Shown here piece by piece: positions 51,936-64,000 of a stretch of DNA of 64,000 nt; positions within the stretch are counted from its first letter, which is position 1, and the number at the start of each line of letters is the position of its first letter. The position numbers and the translations under genes were made by a program. Below the pieces are notes generated by a model, which did not search any database, was not told the origin of the DNA, and worked only from the letters and a program-made list of their open reading frames with translations. Origin of the DNA: Campanula takesimana (lineage: Eukaryota; Streptophyta; Magnoliopsida; Asterales; Campanulaceae); assembly GCA_026119855.1 (NCBI GenBank), contig JAOWBW010000324.1, positions 558,001-622,000 of the forward strand, written 5' to 3'.

Positions 51936-54900
51936 CATTAGCCTCAGCTCGCTTTCTCGGGCATTGGCTCCTTTGTAGCCCCTTGGTGGCGTGCCTGTTA
52001 CTTTGGGCTGACTTTGAAGATTTCGGGAAGCCCTATGCTTGGTCGCACACGTGTGAGCACTGTCAAATCTCGGTGGTCGAGCAACAACGTCCTCGCCTTT
52101 TCACTGTCTCGGGATGCCTTCGATGTGCATCAAGAATTGGTTTTGGAAAGGTGTATCGGGTTGTGTATCGGGGAAGTGTATGAGGGAAGACTTGCCATTA
52201 ATGGTTTCTTCATGCCAATTGATCACAACATTTTTTCACATCAAGATTAATTGTTTGCGTTTAGCATTTCTCATTCGTGTTAGGTCCATTCGCCCTTAAT
52301 GAGTCGTCATTGACTAGTATGCTTAGAAGTCAATTCATCATTTTGGGGACGTAGCAATCAATTGATCATAACAAGCAAGGCAATTTCAAGAGTAAATGTA
52401 TATTGCAAATAATGTCTCAAGTCTAGAGAGAAGAGAATGAAAATGACTCTTTTATTGAGACAACTTTGTACATACATGTCCAAGTGCGGACCTTTGCAAA
52501 AATAAAAAGACACAGTCCGGGATGGACTTTTGGTGAAAGTCTAGATCCTACGAGGCTGGAAGACTCATCATTTTTTTTAGGGATGGGCTCCTATAAAGTG
52601 CGATGGTCCATTTTCTTCCTCAATTGTTGGAGGGTTTGTCGACGGCACATTCCATGTCTTCCACGGGGAACTTGGGTTCCTTGTCATCGGGAAAGACGTT
52701 GCGAGGTCTCTACTTGGCTTGGCATTGCAATCGTTGGACTCGCCTTTGGCCATCTCCTTTTGGTGGCTCCATTTCAAGGGGCGTAACCTTACGCATGGCA
52801 TTCGACGAAGGTACGGATCTCCATTTGATGTAGCCGCCTTGGGCCTCCGAGGCATGGGTCTCTTCTCGTGGACGGTGTCCCAATCCTGCTCACGTGGATG
52901 GAAGTCTCAGACGCCATTTCAGATGTGGGCTCCTTGGTTGATGTTTCCGGTGGACAAGACCGCAAAGGACTTTAGCATTTTAAACCTCGAGGTGAAATTA
53001 TAACCATGATTTGAGAGGAACGCCTCATTAGTGGATTAGCCTTTTGGAAAAGAGTTGACCTCTTATTTTAAGAAAACCTGATTTCCAATTTTTTTTTGAA
53101 TGAGGATTGACACACACATTTTTTATTTGAGTAAAAGACTCACACATTCAAATGGGGTTAACGAAGAGACGATCATGACTTAAAACGGGCTTCTGGGAAG
53201 AGGTGAGTGATTGACTCACTTTCCAAACGGACTTCCTAGGGTGACGGAGAGCGGCCCTAAGGGTCCTAACGTAAAGGTTACGGGGAAAAGGAGCCTCCTT
53301 GGCTTGTCGGAATATAGTCAGGATAACATGGGACAAAACCTTACTGGCTTGGGACTAGATGGTACTCACACTAGTTCGAGCCATCAAGGCGATCGGGGCA
53401 ACTGAGATGGTCATCACAAGGAGGTGCAAACTGAGGAGGCTAATGCTTGACCAAGATATATTACCATGTGGTGCCATGACAGCTAAACTCGAAGGGGTCA
53501 TGGGAACGAAATGGCATGAGGGGCGCATAATTGGTCATCATGTGACGGCCCAAGGAAAGGGGAGATAGTTACCCTAAGCACCTTTTGTTTCTTTTCTTTA
53601 ACAGACGCTTTGGAGGATAACAGGGATCCGTCCAAATACTTGACTAACTTCCTAGGGAACTATGCCTAAGGGTTTAACAGGGACCTAGGGGACAACACCT
53701 AGGGGTTTGGAGGGAATTTCAACGGGGACCTAGGGGACAACACCTAGGGTTCCAACGGGAATCTCAACGGGGACCTCGGGGATAACACCTAGTGGTTTAA
53801 CAGAGGTTTTAGCGGGGATCACAACGGGATCACATCGGGGATCACATCGGGGATCACAATGGGGATTACAATGGGGATCACAACGGGATCACAATGGGGA
53901 TCACAATGGGGATCACAACGGGATCGCAACAGGATCACAATGGGGATCACAATGGGATCACAACGGGGATCACAACTGGATCACAACAGGATCACAATGG
54001 GAATCACAACGGGATCACAACAGGGATCACTATGGGGATCACAACGGGATCACAATGGGAATCACAATAGGATCACAACGGGGATCACAACGGGATCACA
54101 ATGAGATCACAATGGGATCACAATGGGGATCACATCGGGGATCACAACGGGATCACAATGGGGATCACGACGGGAACCTTGGAAGGATAGTGAGGATCCA
54201 TCCAAAGATCTAACCTCCTAGGGAACTATGCCTAGGGACTCTAACGGGGGTCTTGGAAGGATAACGGGGATCCATCCAAAGACTCAACGAAACGCCTTTA
54301 TGGAGGTCTTGGAGGATAACGGGGATCCGTCCAAAGACTTAACGAAATAACGCAAGAATGCGATGCGTCAAGGCCAAGAAGCAAAAGCGGAGCAAAGTCA
54401 TGCAATGTGCAATTATTTATTCATCCAAGTTTACTTAAAAATCATTTTTATTCCTAAATGGTTGGAAAATATTTCTCTTCTTTTTCGCAACAACTCTAAT
54501 TCCTAGATCAGTGGAGGTCATCACTACGCCTATAGACCTCTCGTTTTTCAACTGTCTTGCACACTCCCAAGGATGGACTGTCCCGGGCGAAGGTCCTGTA
54601 GGGCAAGCGGCTTCCACCGACTGAAAGAAACGAACCTAGGGTCTAGTGCATCGCAAGATTCCCAATGCGTGGGCCATTCCAATCATGATTAAGCCCCGGT
54701 TAATATCGAGATTCGTCTTACGGACTCAAGGGACTTCTGACGTAACCTCATCTTTGATGAGGGCTCTCGAACCTTATCCTTGGGCTTAAGGATGATTAGT
54801 ATGGACCATTCATTGGGGCTCGACAACACGGTATCACCCTATCCTTACTACGTGACTTAGGTTAATTACGGTCAACATTAACGCGTAAGTCAAGGACCGG

Positions 54901-55875
54901 GTCGAAGTTGACCATGGTCACACTTGCTTTCACAAGGAGTCATGACTCGGGAGCTAGACCAAAAATCAACCGAAGTCATGGTATATGTGTGTCACGGACA
55001 AGTGTGGTTGACTCGGCTCGGAAGGGGAGGTGGAATGGACCCGTGCACGCTAGAAGGGCACAAGAGCACCAATCAAGCTGCATCGTGGCATCCATCCCGG
55101 GTTTGAAGGGTATTTGGAACGTTCAAGGTCAAGTGCGAGTAGTGTGAAGCCTTCTATGTTCCCTTTTGAGTCAAAATATAAATTTTCCAATCCGTTTTAA
55201 CATTATGAGCAATGTATAATCATCAACAATGAGAAAGCATGAACGAGCTATTTACAAAAGCAATCAAGAAGAATCTTCTGAACAAAGCCAAAACTCGCAT
55301 GTACAACAAATTGTGCACAACCAAAGAATCCTTTGAAATCAACATCTTTCAAGAAGAACAATTCTTTTGAAAATCATTTGCAAAACAAGTTGTGTACAAC
55401 AAAGAATTCAAAAACCTTTTACAAAGTGGGTTATGCACAAGGAGGTTTTGAAAATCCAAATTTATGTCCAAAAGTTTGTACATAACCAAGCTTCAAAAAA
55501 AAAGTTTTGGCTAGAAAAGAGGAAGGTAATGTGCACAAACCAAACAGTAAATGGAACCTGGAAAATCAAAAGCCAAAGGGACACAGAATGTTCTTGCCCT
55601 GCACAAAATTGTTAAATTTTGGAGCATTCTGTTCCCTGCCGAACATAGCCGTACGGCTATAGAATGCTGGCAATTATTTTTTGCAGTTTTTTCATCTGCT
55701 GATCATCAAGCCCCAGTTTATTGCACATCCAGAACAGTTTCCACTCCAAAAAGTTCAAACAGAAACTCAGCACACACAAAACAAGCACAAAAGTTAACGA
55801 AAACGGGGGACGGGAGTTTGACCCACACATAAATATCCCCAAATCTTTTAAAAAGAAGTTTGAGAACATTTAACT
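51936..55875 (-). other. Interior of the Tat-like element, no ORF
   Basis: The interior contains degenerate direct repeats ('gggacctaggggacaacaccta', 53,670-53,800; 'ggataacggggatccRtccaaagac', 53,616 and 54,260-54,340), the minisatellite at 53811-54174 and no reading frame with a retroelement motif. Frames of 60-106 codons occur on both strands but are not conserved with anything I know. Confidence 0.55.
53811..54174. repeat. Minisatellite of 'ggggatcacaa' units
   Basis: About 24 head-to-tail copies of a 13-16-base unit, GGGATCACAACG or GGGGATCACAATG, with C/T variation. In one frame it encodes repeats of Gly-Ile-Thr and Gly-Ser-Gln, which explains an open 81-codon frame (53859-54104) that is not a gene. 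Confidence 0.93.
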
Positions 55876-55893
55876 CCCCAGCAGAGTCGCCAC
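55876..55893 (-). promoter_or_regulatory. Primer binding site of the Tat-like element
   Basis: TGGCGACTCTGCTGGGGA on the minus strand starts one base inside the 5' LTR. It resembles the primer sites of plant Tat/Ogre elements; I believe these pair with tRNA-Arg, from memory. Confidence 0.7.
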
Positions 55894-57424
55894 TATAAGG
55901 ATCCTACCCCCGCGCACGGAGAACGCGATGTGTTTTGGGGGCGAAACGCCAAACACGGTTCTCTCACAAAATATAACGGAGTCGCCACTTTTGTTAATTA
56001 TTTAACCCAACAAAAGAAAAGGTTAGAGATTCTATTAGTTCGGAGGTCAGGTTACGTCTTGGGAAGAGTTTCACGTCACCCAAGCCGCCTCGGACAAAGC
56101 CGAGTCTCCCTAATGTTATTTAAAGAAAGTGCTTGTGTGTGTGTGTGTGTTTTCAAAATGGGAGAAACTGACTGTTTTGACAAAACCAGTTAATCTTTTA
56201 ACAGAAAATGTTTATTTTGCAAACTTTCTGGTCAAAAAGGAAGAAACTGGAAAATGTCCTCCCCGGCCAATGTAGCCATACGGATGAGGAGGGCTCTCCA
56301 GGGCATTTTTACAGTTTATCAGAAAAACAGTCCAGTTTCAGTCAAAACAGAGTATCTTTGCTGAAACTGGACTGGAATGTTGATTTCCAGTTTATGATTA
56401 ATAACAACACTTTGAAAGGTTCATTCCTATGCACTTTGAACACCAAAGGAACCCCAAAAACAAATATTTGGGTGTGATAAAAGGCAATCATTGGAGAAAT
56501 TTATGAAAAGTTGATGAACATGGCATTTAGGCCAAAATGACCATTTTGGTGGATAAAGATTGAAACTTTACCACCAAAATGGACTTATTATGCAAGTTTA
56601 AACCTTTAGGGACACAAATGTAACACAAAGATCAAATCTTTACGTCCTATACTTGGTGATTTATGGCTAGGTCATGGTTGGGATGATAAAGATTGAAACT
56701 TTATCCCCCAATCATGACTCTTATGGCCAAACAAGAACAACATCAACATGAAATGTAACAAATCATGATCATCCTAGGTTTTATCCCATAAATCACACAC
56801 TAGGTGTGAAGGGCACCTTGAATCACCTCATGATTTGGATCACATACATATATAATCATAATATATATAGCTTAAAAGGCCAAGACTTGTATAATATATA
56901 GATATAGTGCTTGAAATGGACAAGACTTGCAAGAAATGTAAAGTGCTTGAAATGGACAAGACTTTGCAAGAACAAGAAGAAATAATACAAGATGAACAAG
57001 TAATATTAACAAAGATAAAAGAGAGTTTGAGATGAAGAAGAAGATGGGGAGAAGGAGGCTTCACCTATGATGGTTATGCCTATCTTCCTCTCTAATCACT
57101 CAAATATGTGTATAACTCACTTTCTGCTCTCAAACTGGTAGAGTAACATCTCTCAAAACGTTTTCTCCCCCCTTGAAATGATCAGCATGGGGTTCATTTT
57201 ATAGAGGCTGAGGGTTCCCAACATAGCCGTACGGCTAGGGACCTCATGTGCCCAAACCATCCGTACGACTCGACTTGGCGAGCTTCTGGATTTTTCCAAG
57301 TTTAATTCCAGTTCAGTCCTGGAATATCAGGTTTATCCTAGTGAGGTTCTAACCCATTGGTTTATCCCGAAATGGTACCAAGAATTCCTCTAAAGTAGGT
57401 CGATTTCAGATTGGGGTACTTACA
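55894..57424 (-). mobile_element. 5' LTR of the Tat-like element
   Basis: The unit is 1531 bp and begins TGTAAGTACCCC on the minus strand. Its other end reads CCTTATA instead of the expected CCTTACA, a point change. It contains 'ccgtacggct' inverted-repeat motifs (57,228 and 57,259). Confidence 0.8.
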
Positions 57425-58060
57425 GGTGGCTCCTCTGCACTCCGGCTTTCTCCTTTCGCTCCAATCACAAGCTTAAGAGAAATATTAATGGTCATTGACT
57501 TTAATTTGGTTTATATATGTAGGGGATAATGTAAATATTGAGGGGTAAATTGTAATTTTCCAGGGGGGATCAAAGTCAAAATGTGATATTTGGGAAGTCT
57601 GTGATGTTAATATATGCATTACTAATCTGGCAGAAAAACATTAATTTGTGGTTATTTCTTATGGTATGACCCAGAGATGTGTTCAAGATCAAAGGCAATA
57701 ATACCTGGGTTGCTTCGGAAGAGGAATAAAATGGATGATGAAATTAGAGGATTGAAAAGGACACAAAAGTTGTTGCTGCTACTGTTATTGTGTTTTTGGG
57801 TGATTTTATACTGGTGTTGGTTTTAGTAGTGTATAACTTTTAAAGATTTGTAATGTTGTTGTGATTTTGCTTTACTGTGACTTGGGGTTTTTGTTGTGAT
57901 CCTATGCATTTGTGCTTAATGAATGGAGATTACAAGGGCAGACCTTCCTTATATGGTGGGGTTGCAAATGCACCCGGTGGAATTCTAGAATTAAAGAGGA
58001 AAAAAATTGTACATATAAATATATACTTGTTGTGCACCTGCAAAACACACATCTTGGCTA
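57425..58060 (+). other. Intergenic stretch with a 50-residue membrane-type frame
   Basis: From ATG 57678 a frame encodes MCSRSKAIIPGLLRKRNK, then a charged part (MDDEIRGLKRTQK) and a strongly hydrophobic tail (LLLLLLLCFWVILYWCWF), stop at about 57831. This resembles the coiled-coil plus membrane end of small GRF-type proteins such as the gene at 45906, without the finger. It may be the last exon of a truncated relative. Nothing else is recognised. Confidence 0.35.
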
Positions 58061-61000
58061 GCGCGCTCATTGGCAAACAAGATTGAGATGTTTTTTGGTT
58101 AGCGCGTGACAATAATCACTGTCACCGCTGCTTTTCCTTGAAATTTCACCGCAACGTGCACACTAAATGACAAATTTGAGTGTTTTACTACCCAAACTAA
58201 ATCATGAACAACAGGTATAAATAATTTAGAATGATTACCCATTAACACACACCATCTTTCAGTTTGACATTCCTTGTCCCGTGTTTATATTATCTACTAC
58301 GGTCATGCCTACTTCCCTTGTGGAGTCGAGCCAAATACCTCGGTCAGTAACTTTGATTGTGACCTAGTGTCTAGAAAACAAATAATTGTCGTGGTTGTAT
58401 TATAATGGCAGTCAAATCAATTCTCGTTAGAGATGATATCATGCTACTACTGCTGGTTTGCACAACCGTTAACCTAATCAAGACCGAGATATACCGAACA
58501 TGTTCGGTATTCCACGGACACGATGGTGATACGTACCAGCGCACTCATTGGCAAAGAAGATTGAGATGTTTTTTGGTTAGCGCGTAACAATAATCACTGT
58601 CACCGTTGCTTTTCCTTGAAATTGCACCGCAACGTGCACACTAAATGACAAATGTGAGTGTTTTACTGCCCAAACTATATCGTGAACAACAGGTATAAAT
58701 AATTTAGAACGATTACCCAGTAACACCGACCATCTTTCAGTTTGACATTCCTTGTCCCGTGTTTATATTATCTACTACGGTCACGCCTACTTCCCTTGTG
58801 GAGTCGAGCCAAATACCTCGGTAAGTAACTATGATTGTGACCTAGTGTCTAGAAAACGAATAATTGTCGTGGATGTATTATAATGGCAGTCAAATCGATT
58901 CTCGTTAGAGATGATATCATGCTACTACTGCTGGTTTGCTCAACTGTTAACCTAATCATGACCGAGATATACCGAATATGTTCGGTATTCCACGGACATG
59001 ATGGTGATACGTACCAGCGCGCTCATTTGCAAACAAGATTGAGATGTTCTTTGGTTAGCACGTAACAATAATCACTGTCACCGCTGCTTTTCCTTGAAAT
59101 TGCACCGCAATGTGCACACTAAATGACAAATGTGAGTGTTTTACTGCCCAAACAAAATCATGAACAACAGGTATAAATAATTTAGAACGATTACCCAGTA
59201 ACACCGACCATCTTTCAGTATGACATTCCTTGTCCCGTGTTTATATTATCTACTACGGTCACCCCTACTTCCTTTGTGGAGTCTTGCCAAATACCTCGGT
59301 AAGTAACTTTGATTGTGACCTAGTTTCTAGAAAACAATTAATTGTCGTGGATGTATTATAATGGCAGTCAAATCGATTCTTGTTAGAGATGATATCATGC
59401 TAATACTGCTGGTTTGCACAACCGTTAACCTAATCATGACCGAGATATACCAAACATGTTCGGTATTCCATGGACACGATGGTGATACGTACCATCGCAC
59501 TCATTGGCAAACAAGATTGAGATGTTTTTTGGTTAGCGCGTAATAATAATCACTGTCACCGCTGCTTTTCCATAAAATCGCACCACAACATGCACACTAA
59601 ATGACAAATGTGAGTGTTTTACTGCCCAAACTAAATCATGAACAGCAGGTATAATGATTTAGAACGATTACCCAGTAACACCGACCATCTTTCAGTTGAC
59701 AATCCTTGTCCCGTGTTTATATTATCTACTACGGTCACGCCTACTTCCCTTGTGGAGTCGAGCCAAATACATCGGTCAGTAACTTTGATTGTGACCTACT
59801 GTCTAGAAAACAAATAATTTTTGTGGATGTATTATAATGGAAGTCAAATCGATTCTCGTTAGAGATGATATCATGCTACTACTGCTGGTTTGCACAACCA
59901 TTAACCTAATCATGACCGAGATATACCGAACATGTTCGGTATTCCACGGACACGATGGTGATAAGTACCAGCGCGCTCATTGGCAAACAAGATTGAGATG
60001 TTTTTTGGTTAGCGCTTAACAATAATCATTGTCACCGCTGCTTTTCCTTGAAATTGCACCGTAAAGTGCACAGTAAATGAAAAATGTGAGTGTTTTACTG
60101 CCCAAACTAAATCATGAACAACAGGTATAAATAATTTAGAACGATTACCCAGTAACACCGACCATCTTTCAGTTTGACAATCCTTATCCCGTGTTTATAT
60201 TATCTACTACGGTCACGCCTACTTCCCTTGTGGAGTCGAGCCAAATACCTCGGTCAGTACCTTTGATTGTGACCTAGTGCTAGAAAACAAATAATTGTCG
60301 TGGATGTATTATAATGGCAGTCAAATCGATTCTCGTTAGAGATGATATCATGCTACTACTGCTGGTTTGCACAACCGTTAACCTAATCATGACCGAGATA
60401 TACCGAACATGTTCAGTATTCCACAGACACGATGGTGATACGTACCAGTGCGCTCATTGGCAAACAAGATTGAGATGTTTTTTGGTTAGCGCGTAACAAT
60501 AATCACTGTCACCGCTGCTTTTCCTTGAAATTGCACCGCAACGTGCATACTAAATGACAAATGTGAGTGTTTTACTGCCCAAACTAAATCATGAACAACA
60601 GGTATAAATAATTTAGAACGATTACCCGGTAACACCGACCATCTTTAAGTTTGACATTCCTTGTCCCGTGTTTATATTATCTACTACGGTCACGCCTACT
60701 TCCCTTGTGGAGTTGAGCCAAATACCTCGGTCAGTAACTTTGATTATGACCTAGTGTCTAGGAAATGAATAATTGTCGTGGATGTATTATAATGGCAGTC
60801 AAATCGATTCTCGTTAGAGATGATATCATGCTACTACTGCATGTTTGCACAACCGTTAACCAAATCATGACCGAGATATAACGAATATGTTCGGTATTCC
60901 ACGGACACGATGGTGATACGTACCAGCGCGCTCATTGGCAAACAAGATTGAGATGTTTTTTGGTTAGCGCGTAACAATAATCACTGTCACCGCTGGTTTT

Positions 61001-63827
61001 TCGTGAAATTGCATCGCAACGTGCAAACTAAATGACAAATGTGAGTGTTTTACTGCCCAAACTAAATCATGAACAACAGGTATAAATTATTTAGAACGAT
61101 TACCCAGTAACACCGACCATCTTTCAGTTTGACATTCCTTGTCCCGTGTTTATATTATCTACTACGGTCACGCCTACTTCCCTTGTGGAGTCTAGCCAAA
61201 TACCTCAGTCAGTAACTTTGATTGTGACCTAGTGTCTAGAAAACAAATAATTGTCGTGGATGTATTATAATGGCAGTCAAATCGATTCTCGTTAGAGATG
61301 ATATCATGCTACTACTGCTGGTTTGCACAACCGTTAACCTAATCATGACCGAGATATACCGAACATGTTCAGTATTCCACAGACACGATGGTGATACGTA
61401 CCAGTGCGCTAATTGGCAAACAAGATTGAGATGTTTTTTGGTTAGCGCATAACAATAATCACTGTCACCGCTGCTTTTCCTTGAAATTGCACTGCAACGT
61501 GCACACTAAATAACAAATGTGAGTGTTTTACTTCCCAAACTAAATCATGACCAACAGGTATAAATAATTTAGAACGATTACCCGTTAACACCGACCATCT
61601 TTAAGTTTGACATTCCTTGTCCCGTGTTTATATTATCTACTACGGTCACGCCTACTTCCCTTTTGGAGTCGAGCCAAATACCTCGGTCAGTAACTTTGAT
61701 TATGACCTAGTGTCTAGAAAATGAATAATTGTCGTGGATGTATTATAATGGCAGTCAAATCGATTCTCGTTAGAGATGATATCATGCTACTACTGCTGGT
61801 TTGCACAACCGTTTACCTAATCATGACCGAGATATACCGAACATGTTCAGTATTCCACAGACACGATGGTGATACGTACCAGTGCGCTCATTGGCAAACA
61901 AGATTGAGATGTTTTTTGTTTAGCGCGTAACAATAATCACTGTCACCGCTGCTTTTCCTTGAAATTGCACCGCAACGTGCATACTAAATGACAAATGTGA
62001 GTGTTTTACTGCCCAAACTAAATCATGAACAACAGGTATAAATAATTTAGAACGATTACCCGGTAACACCGACCATCTTTAAGTTTGACATTCCTTGTCC
62101 CGTGTTTATATTATCTACTACGGTCACGCCTACTTCCCTTGTGGAGTTGAGCTAAATACCTCGGTCAGTAACTTTGATTATGACCTAGTGTCTAGAAAAT
62201 GAATAATTGTCGTGGATGTATTATAATGGCAGTCAAATCGATTCTCGTTAGAGATGATATCATGCTACTACTGCATGTTTGCACAACCGTTAACCAAATC
62301 ATGACCGAGATATAACGAATATGTTCGGTATTCCACGGACACGATGGTGATACGTACCAGCGCGCTCATTGGCAAACAAGATTGAGATGTTTTTTGGTTA
62401 GCGCGTAACAATAATCACTGTCACCGCTGGTTTTTCTTGAAATTGCACCGCAACGTGCAAACTAAATGACAAATGTGAGTGTTTTACTGCCCAAACTAAA
62501 TCATGAACAACAGGTATAAATTATTTAGAACGATTACCCAGTAACACCGACCATCTTTCAGTTTGACATTCCTTGTCCCGTGTTTATATTATCTACTACG
62601 GTCACGCCTACTTCCCTTGTGGAGTCTAGCCAAATACCTCAGTCAGTAACTTTGATTGTGACCTAGTGTCTAGAAAACAAATAATTGTCGTGGATGTATT
62701 ATAATGGCAGTCAAATCGATTCTCGTTAGAGATGATATCATGCTACTACTGCTGGTTTGCACAACCGTTAACCTAATCATGACCGAGATATACCGAACAT
62801 GTTCAGTATTCCACAGACACGATGGTGATACGTACCAGTGCGCTAATTGGCAAACAAGATTGAGATGTTTTTTGGTTAGCGCATAACAATAATCACTGTC
62901 ACCGCTGCTTTTCCTTGAAATTGCACTGCAACGTGCACACTAAATAACAAATGTGAGTGTTTTACTTCCCAAGCTAAATCATGACCAACAGGTATAAATA
63001 ATTTAGAACGATTACCCGTTAACACCGACCATCTTTAAGTTTGACATTCCTTGTCCCGTGTTTATATTATCTACTACGGTCACGCCTACTTCCCTTTTGG
63101 AGTCGAGCCAAATACCTCGGTCAGTAACTTTGATTATGACCTAGTGTCTAGAAAATGAATAATTGTCGTGGATGTATTATAATGGCAGTCAAATCGATTC
63201 TCGTTAGAGATGATATCATGCTACTACTGCTGGTTTGCACAACCGTTTACCTAATCATGACCGAGATATACCGAACATGTTCAGTATTCCTCAGACACGA
63301 TGGTGATACGTACCAGTGCGCTCATTGGCAAACAAGATTGAGATGTTTTTTGTTTAGCGCGTAACAATAATCACTGTCACCGCTGCTTTTCCTTGAAATT
63401 GCACCGCAACGTGCACACTAAATGACAAATGTGAGTGTTTTACTGCCCAAACTAAATCATGAACAACAGGTATAAACAATTTAGAACGATTACCCAGTAA
63501 CACCGACCATCTTTCAGTTTGACATTCCTTGTCCCGTGTTTATATTATCTACTACGGTCACGCCTACTTCCCTTGTGGAGTCTAGCCAAATACCTCAGTC
63601 AGTAACTTTGATTGTGACCTAGTGTCTAGAAAACAAATAATTGTTGTGGATGTATTATAATGGCAGTCAAATCGATTCTCGTTAGAGATGATATCATGCT
63701 ACTTCTGTTGGTTTGCACAACCATTAACCTAATCATGACCGAGATATACCAAACATGTTCAGTATTCCACGGACACGATGGTGATACGTACAAGCGCGCT
63801 CATTGGCAAACAAGATTGAGATGTTTT
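58061..63827 (+). repeat. Satellite array, 12 copies of a ~478-bp monomer
   Basis: Monomer landmarks (ATGGCAGTCAAATC or close variants) recur at 58405, 58883, 59361, 59837, 60314, 60792, 61270, 61748, 62226, 62704, 63182 and 63660, giving periods of 476-478. Total length 5767 bp equals 12 monomers. The first monomer lacks its left part; the last is cut by an LTR insertion at 63828. Ten copies keep a 60-codon frame (MAVKSILVRDDIMLLLLVC...); copies 60792 and 62226 have a stop. Flanking DNA within the monomer is just as conserved as the frame, so coding selection is not evident. A (TA)-free, GC-moderate composition distinguishes it from nearby repeats. Confidence 0.96.
60792..63659 (+). repeat. 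Three-monomer higher-order repeat, two copies of 1434 bp
   Basis: Monomers 60792, 61270, 61748 match 62226, 62704, 63182 in order by diagnostic variants: 'actgcatgtttg' plus 'gatataacgaat' in the first of each trio, 'gtgcgctaattgg' in the second, 'accgtttacct' in the third. Within a pair only a handful of differences were noticed, fewer than between neighbouring monomers. Confidence 0.88.
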
Positions 63828-64000
63828 TGTTGGGTTTCGAAGTAACATGCGCAGCGGAATATAGCAATTAAAATTTTAAGAAACCCAAAGCCATGGATCC
63901 GTTCGTATGATTAAATCAAATACAATATAATGAATAAAGGAATAAACTAACCCTTGATGACTATCAAAGTTTTCTTTGGTCTTGGTGGAGAACCTTGAAA
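63828..64000 (-). mobile_element. Edge of an LTR retrotransposon, truncated by the window
   Basis: TGTTGGGTTTCGAAGTAACA replaces the satellite sequence in mid-monomer. The following 170 bases match, in inverted orientation, the LTR at 2444-3295. Hence an LTR of that family inserted into the satellite; on the minus strand the outer end is ...AACCCAACA, so the body extends to the right beyond the window. Confidence 0.7.

Larger units (their letters stand above)
50518..57424 (-). mobile_element. Tat/Ogre-like Ty3/gypsy element, non-autonomous
   Basis: LTR-like ends (50518 onward and 55894-57424) share long blocks, e.g. 'aacggagtcgccac', 'ttagttcggaggtcaggtta' and 'gcctcggacaaagccgag'. GGTGG flanks both sides exactly (50513-50517 and 57425-57429). 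The primer site next to the right LTR places it as the 5' LTR on the minus strand. The ~4-kb interior has no pol-type ORF, but contains a minisatellite. Its non-coding interior and its primer site suggest a non-autonomous Tat-lineage member. Confidence 0.85.

Noticed and set aside
53859..54104. 81-codon open frame of Gly-Ile-Thr/Gly-Ser-Gln repeats
   Set aside because: It is produced by the GGGATCACAA minisatellite, whose units happen to be read without a stop; no start context, domain or conservation.
55930..56193. 87-codon plus-strand frame
   Set aside because: Falls inside the Tat-like LTR and is also partly present in the other LTR; no protein similarity recognised.
58061..63827. CRISPR-like or protein-coding tandem gene array
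   Set aside because: Monomers are 478 bp with no spacer/repeat alternation and equal conservation in and outside the 60-codon frame; a plant satellite explains it.

Overview
The window is nuclear DNA of a flowering plant, almost certainly a eudicot. The evidence is AT-rich intergenic DNA, GT-AG introns, plant LTR-retrotransposon lineages with plant tRNA primer sites, Stowaway-type MITEs, a plant eIF4B gene fragment, a plant F-box gene and plant-type Ulp1/plant-mobile-domain sequences. An asterid is my guess only. No bacterial features, rRNA genes or CRISPR arrays were seen.

Layout. 1-4341: debris of Ty3/gypsy (Tat/Ogre-like) LTRs, a minisatellite, and an LTR of a second family. 4345-5710: MITE pieces and TA microsatellites. 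5711-20107: a Stowaway-like MITE split by a complete 14.1-kb Ty1/copia element of SIRE/Maximus type (5795-19904, minus strand, 5-bp target duplication). It has LTRs, primer site, broken gag, an intact 1142-codon pol frame and a broken env-like region. 20226-22105: a Pack-MULE with a 9-bp target duplication carrying a piece of an eIF4B gene and a first-exon-like piece of another gene. 24694-32199: a Ty3/gypsy chromovirus-like element with well-kept LTRs and a decayed interior. 32339-40142: two tandem copies of a multi-exon Ulp1-type (C48) gene of plant-mobile-domain/transposon type. Copy A has lost the exons with catalytic His and Asp and holds a hAT element; copy B keeps His, Asp and Cys but has stops. 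41476-48242: a cluster of short genes. Four encode relatives of one another with a C-x4-C...H...H finger, one encodes a two-exon GRF zinc-finger/membrane protein, and one is an unrecognised broken gene. 49063-50217: an F-box gene with one nonsense codon. 50518-57424: a Tat-like non-autonomous LTR element with a GGTGG target duplication. 58061-63827: twelve tandem copies of a 478-bp satellite, part of it organised as a three-monomer higher-order repeat. 63828-64000: the edge of another LTR.

The most unusual part is 36.7-48.7 kb. The four finger proteins share metal-ligand spacing that resembles the XS-type zinc finger of SGS3/IDN2 small-RNA proteins, but with C-x4-C instead of C-x2-C. They sit among about a dozen copies of a near-palindromic motif (GTAGCTCC...GGAGCCAACT). 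A diverged single copy of the 478-bp satellite lies directly in front of one of them, which suggests that the satellite 15 kb away arose from this gene neighbourhood.

Most genes here are mobile-element genes. The non-TE candidates (finger proteins, GRF protein, F-box, Ulp1 copies) show many single stops, so several are probably pseudogenes. All identifications rest on reading the sequence and remembered family motifs; no database was searched.
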